NCBI GenBank assembly: GCA_963609805.1
Contig: CAVDLN010000002.1
Location: 1-57,228, forward strand
DNA length: 57,228 nucleotides
Reading direction: 5' to 3'
Origin: CAMEON01 sp963609805
GTDB taxonomy: Bacteria; Bacillota; Clostridia; Oscillospirales; CAG-272
Shown here: piece by piece, positions 54,134 to 57,228 of the stretch
How positions within the stretch are numbered: the stretch's first letter is position 1
How the letters are laid out: each line of letters opens with the position of its first letter
Program-made: the position numbers and the translations under genes
Notes under the pieces: model-generated
The model's input: the letters and a program-made list of their open reading frames with translations, nothing else
Databases searched by the model: none
Told to the model about the DNA's origin: nothing

Positions 54134-56836
54134 TCACTCCTGCCCGTCCGCGGGCTCCTCGTTCTCCAGCAGGATTTCCCCGCCGTCCGGGCTGTCCTCA
54201 CTGTCCCCGCCGTCGTTTTCCTCCGTGCCGGCACTTTCCGCGGACGCGGACGCGGATCCGCTCTTCTCGCCGTTCTTGCTCTCCTCGTCGGCGCGTGCGA
54301 TCTTGGTCAGGTTGACAAGCTTCTGTCCCTCCTCCAGCCGCATGACAATCACGCCGGCCGCCGTGCGGGACACCTCGGAGATATCCTGCGCGGGCGTGCG
54401 GATAATCATGCCCTGGTTGGTAATCATCATCAGGTCGTCGTCGTCCGACGCCGCCAGAATGCCCGCCAGCCGTCCGGTCTTCTCGGTGCACTTCTGGCAG
54501 GTGACGCCGAGGCCGCCGCGGTTCGTCATGGTGCGGAACTCGTCAAACGGCGTGCGCTTGCCGTATCCGTTCTCGGTCACGGTGACAAGTCTCTTGCCGT
54601 CGTCAACCGCAACGGCTCCCACGACTCTGTCCTCCCCGCGCAGAGAAATGCCGATGACGCCGCGCGCCGTGCGGCCCATGGTGCGGACATTCGATTCGCT
54701 GTAGCGGACGGCGCGTCCGTCGCTGGTGGCGATCAGCACGTCGCTCTGTCCGTAGGTATGCAGGACGTACAGAAGCTCGTCCCCCTCGTCCAGCGTCAGC
54801 GCGATTTTTCCGCCCTTGCGCCGGTACTCGAACTCGGAGAGCATCGTGCGCTTGATAATGCCCCGCTTGGTCACCATCAGCAGGTACTCACCCTCGCCGA
54901 ACCCGTCCACGGCAATCATGGAGGTGACGCTCTCGCCGGACTCAAGCTGAATCAGGTTGACAATATTGCTTCCGCGCGCCGTCCGGGACGCCTCGGGTAT
55001 CTGGAAGGCCCGCAGCGTCTGCACGCGCCCCGTATTGGTAAAGAACAGCACGGTGGAGTGCGAATGCACGGTCATGACCTTCTCGATGAAATCCTCGTCC
55101 TTTGTCGTCATGGCGGTCACGCCCTTGCCGCCGCGCCGCTGGGCGGAGTAGGTATCGCTGGGCAGACGCTTGACATAGCCCGCGCCGGTCAGGGTCAGCA
55201 CACAGGTGTGCTTCTCCACCAGATCCTCATCGATGATTTCGTTCTCCACTTCCTCGATGCGCGTCCGGCGGTCGTCGCCGTACTTGTCCCGTACAGCCGT
55301 CATTTCGTCCTTGACGATGCCGCGGATTTTCTCCCGGTCGCCCAGAATCACCCGGTACTCGCCGATGGACTGCCGCAGCGTATCCAGTCTGTCCTCGATC
55401 TTTTTGCGCTCAAGACCGGACAGCCGTCCCAGCGTCAGCGATACGATGGCCTGCGCCTGCTCCTCGGACAGTCCGGGGTTCTCATCGGCGGCAAACGCCG
55501 CCAGATCCACGGTCGGGTCTCCGCTTATGCGGGGGCCGTCAAACCGCTTCATCAGGTTTTCCTTTGCCGTCGGCGTATCCGGCGACGAACGGATGATGGA
55601 GATGACCTCGTCCAGATTGTCCAGCGCCAGCTTGTAGCCCTCGAAGATATGCGCCTCGCGGAGCGCGGCGGCAAGATCGAATTCCACGCGCCGCCGTATG
55701 ACGCTTTCCTGGTGCGCGATGTAGTAATCCAGAATCTGCGGCAGGGTCAGCACCTTCGGCTCGTTGTTGACCAGCGCCAGCATGTTGACGGCGCAGGTAT
55801 CCTGCAGCTGGGAGTAGCGGTAGAGCTGGTTGAGTATCACATGCCCGTTTGCCTCGCGCTTGTACTCCACCACGATGCGCATGCCTCCCTTGCCGGAGGA
55901 CTCGTCGCGGATGTCGCTGATTCCCTCGATGCGCTTGTCCTTGACAAGCCCCGCCATGGCCTCGACCAGCATGCTCTTGTTCACGCCGTAGGGGATCTCG
56001 GTGATGACAATGCGCCGCTTGTCCTCCTCGACCTCCGCCTGTCCGCGCACGATGATGCGCCCCTTGCCGGTCATGTAGGCTTCCTTGATGCCGTTGACCC
56101 CGTGAATGGTGCCGTAGGTCGGGAAATCCGGCCCCTTGATGAAATTCATGAGATCGGAGACGGAGCAGTCCGGGTGATCCATGCGGTACACCGTCGCGTC
56201 TATGACCTCGCGCAGGTTATGCGTGGGGATATTGGTCGCCATACCGACCGCAATACCCATGGAGCCGTTGACAAGCAGGTTGGGAAAACGGGACGGCAGG
56301 ACGGAGGGCTCCTTGAGTCTGTTGTCGAAGTTCGGCACCATCGGCACGACGTTCTTGTCGATGTCGCGGAGCATTTCGTCCGCCAGACGGGACATTTTCG
56401 CCTCGGTATACCGGTAGGCGGCGGGCGGATCCCCGTCGATGGAGCCGAAATTTCCCTTGCCCTCAATCAGCTTGTAGCGCATGTAGAACGGCTGCGCCAG
56501 ATGCACCATGGTGCCGTATACGGAGCTGTCGCCGTGCGGGTGGTACTTACCCAGCACGTCGCCGACGGTGGTCGCCGATTTGCGGGTGGGCTTGTCGTAG
56601 GTCAGGTGCTGCTCGTACATATCGTACAGCACGCGGCGCTGTCCCGGCTTGAGTCCGTCGCGGACGTCCGGCAGCGCGCGCTGCATGATGACGGACATGG
56701 CGTACTCGATGAAGGATTTTCTTACCTCGTGTTCCAGGTTTACGTCCACGATTTTCTGATTTTCGAATATCAGGCTTTCGTTTTCCAGCTCCTGTTCACG
56801 CTCTTTTTTCCTGCTGAATTTCTCTTTCTTTTCCAC
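54134..56836 (-). CDS. gyrA: DNA gyrase subunit A
   Basis: 900 residues; start GTG at 56836 (AGAGGA about 10 bases upstream). The N-terminus has about 22 charged residues beyond most GyrA proteins before VNLEHEVRKSFIEYAMSVI. The winged-helix/tower region has the DNA-cleaving Tyr143 in AYRYTEAKMS, and the C-terminal pinwheel holds the GyrA box QRRGGKG, which tells it from ParC. In the quinolone-determining region HGDSSVYGTMVHLAQPF (101-117) the Ser at 104 is kept, but the acidic residue of E. coli Asp87 is Gly108. The end is a Glu/Asp/Ser-rich tail. gyrA is usually close to the origin, which fits an origin-proximal location. gyrB is not in the window. Confidence 0.96.
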   Translation of the reverse strand: MEKKEKFSRKKEREQELENESLIFENQKIVDVNLEHEVRKSFIEYAMSVIMQRALPDVRDGLKPGQRRVLYDMYEQHLTYDKPTRKSATTVGDVLGKYHPHGDSSVYGTMVHLAQPFYMRYKLIEGKGNFGSIDGDPPAAYRYTEAKMSRLADEMLRDIDKNVVPMVPNFDNRLKEPSVLPSRFPNLLVNGSMGIAVGMATNIPTHNLREVIDATVYRMDHPDCSVSDLMNFIKGPDFPTYGTIHGVNGIKEAYMTGKGRIIVRGQAEVEEDKRRIVITEIPYGVNKSMLVEAMAGLVKDKRIEGISDIRDESSGKGGMRIVVEYKREANGHVILNQLYRYSQLQDTCAVNMLALVNNEPKVLTLPQILDYYIAHQESVIRRRVEFDLAAALREAHIFEGYKLALDNLDEVISIIRSSPDTPTAKENLMKRFDGPRISGDPTVDLAAFAADENPGLSEEQAQAIVSLTLGRLSGLERKKIEDRLDTLRQSIGEYRVILGDREKIRGIVKDEMTAVRDKYGDDRRTRIEEVENEIIDEDLVEKHTCVLTLTGAGYVKRLPSDTYSAQRRGGKGVTAMTTKDEDFIEKVMTVHSHSTVLFFTNTGRVQTLRAFQIPEASRTARGSNIVNLIQLESGESVTSMIAVDGFGEGEYLLMVTKRGIIKRTMLSEFEYRRKGGKIALTLDEGDELLYVLHTYGQSDVLIATSDGRAVRYSESNVRTMGRTARGVIGISLRGEDRVVGAVAVDDGKRLVTVTENGYGKRTPFDEFRTMTNRGGLGVTCQKCTEKTGRLAGILAASDDDDLMMITNQGMIIRTPAQDISEVSRTAAGVIVMRLEEGQKLVNLTKIARADEESKNGEKSGSASASAESAGTEENDGGDSEDSPDGGEILLENEEPADGQE

Positions 56837-56914
56837 GGTTTGCTTATCCTCTTTTTCTTGTTTGTCGGGTGTTTATATGATTACGGCGAGGCGGAATATC
56901 CGTCCTGTCCCGTT

Positions 56915-57228
56915 TTATTTTTTTCTCTTGAATCGGGATGCCTTTTTCCGCTGCCCGCCCCATTTTCCGTCCGCCCCCGGAAATTTTCTTGCCGCATACA
57001 CGATGCCGTACACGGCGGGGGAGAAGAGTACGCACATAACGACATGCGGAATCACGGCGTAAGGAAAAAAGCCTGCGGGCGGCAGCGCATGCGCCGCCGC
57101 GGCCGCGGCGGCATAGCGGAACAGTCCCTCCGCCGACGCCCCTATGGCGGCGAACACCGCGAAGGACGGCAGATTGTGCGCCAGCCGGGAGTGCGCCAGC
57201 GCCCCCGCCAGCCAGCCCAGCAGAAAAT
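56915..57228 (-). CDS. membrane protein C-terminal part, MreD-like (cut by window edge)
   Basis: The frame runs in from the right edge and ends at the TGA-type stop at 56915. The 104 visible residues contain hydrophobic helices (FLLGWLAGALAH, FAVFAAIGASAEGLFRYAAAAAAA, FFPYAVIPHVVMCVLFSPAVYGIVYAARKF in parts) and a basic tail (RKKASRFKRKK). The pattern of the last helix, ending in a short polar tail after a LFSPAVYG-like segment, recalls MreD, the integral membrane part of the rod complex. The start is outside the window and the assignment is tentative. It is 78 bases upstream of gyrA on the same strand. Confidence 0.4.
   Translation of the reverse strand, partial: FLLGWLAGALAHSRLAHNLPSFAVFAAIGASAEGLFRYAAAAAAAHALPPAGFFPYAVIPHVVMCVLFSPAVYGIVYAARKFPGADGKWGGQRKKASRFKRKK

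Noticed and set aside
1..57228. CRISPR arrays, phage genes, intact insertion sequences or further RNA genes
   Set aside because: No regularly spaced repeats, terminal inverted repeats with transposase, or rRNA. Only one tRNA was found. The left-end fragments are the sole mobile-type genes.

Overview
The window is a GC-rich (roughly 60%), densely packed stretch of chromosome from a low-copy, Gram-positive-type bacterium. The best fit is an anaerobic member of the Clostridia (Bacillota), probably an uncultured gut or rumen lineage. This rests on strong AGGAGG-type ribosome sites, consensus SigA promoters (TTGACA, 16-18 bases, TATAAT, often with an extended TGC before the -10), many lipobox lipoproteins, the rpmG-secE-nusG-rplK-rplA block, a YloV/FakA-type kinase, an Rrf2 regulator, a rhodanese-less ThiI and an archaeal-type aspartyl-tRNA synthetase. 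The genus cannot be fixed from the sequence alone.

Layout. Bases 1-800 are visibly more AT-rich and hold the broken end of an acquired element: an EcoRI-type DNA methyltransferase fragment joined out of frame to an HNH endonuclease fragment, then a DpnD/PcfM-like small protein. Bases 900-9,490 (minus strand) are one operon, pheA-aroB-aroC-aroEK-aroQ-aroA-tyrA-aroF. It encodes the whole shikimate pathway plus the phenylalanine and tyrosine branch enzymes, with AroE and AroK fused. It is preceded by a SigA promoter, a 23-residue leader peptide with a Phe-Tyr-Tyr-Tyr run, and an intrinsic terminator whose 5' arm can pair with leader-peptide codons: a ribosome-mediated attenuator. A tRNA-Gln(CTG) gene with its own promoter and terminator follows.

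Bases 9,940-15,380 (plus) carry a sugar-isomerase-like TIM barrel, cysS, a GtrA membrane protein, a DppA-type aminopeptidase and a large lipoprotein. Bases 15,450-18,450 (minus) are the ribosomal/secretion operon rpmG-secE-nusG-rplK-rplA, with an unusually extended SecE. Next come a YloV/FakA-like protein (minus) and divergently mtnN, a hexapeptide acyltransferase, a 3-hydroxyacyl-CoA dehydrogenase, a thiolase and thiN. An E2-acyltransferase-like protein without its catalytic histidine faces this group. Bases 26,478-31,790 (plus) hold rnhA, a lipoprotein, recG, an aldose-epimerase-like protein and a ribokinase, converging on a GH78-type glycosidase.

Bases 33,640-40,840 contain a Thr-Glu repeat lipoprotein, a MarR regulator with a two-gene heterodimeric ABC exporter, and a metallo-beta-lactamase-fold protein that has lost all metal ligands, followed by a near-perfect parS-like palindrome. 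Bases 40,857-48,230 (minus) hold a PatB/MalY-type lyase, a DUF3737 protein, an Rrf2 regulator, an aspartyl-tRNA synthetase, a phosphoribosyltransferase and the overlapping set exonuclease-DUF2007-thiI. Bases 48,430-57,228 (minus) hold a leucine-rich-repeat lipoprotein, a CBS-domain protein, a Gld-like ABC system with a degenerate ATPase, a lipoprotein, gyrA, and the 3' end of an MreD-like membrane protein cut by the window edge.

Nothing here is a phage, CRISPR array or intact insertion sequence. The strongest candidates for something new are the aromatic-operon attenuator, the set of catalytically degenerate proteins (MBL fold, E2 acyltransferase, Gld-type ATPase), and the SecE with an added signal-like helix and acidic ectodomain.
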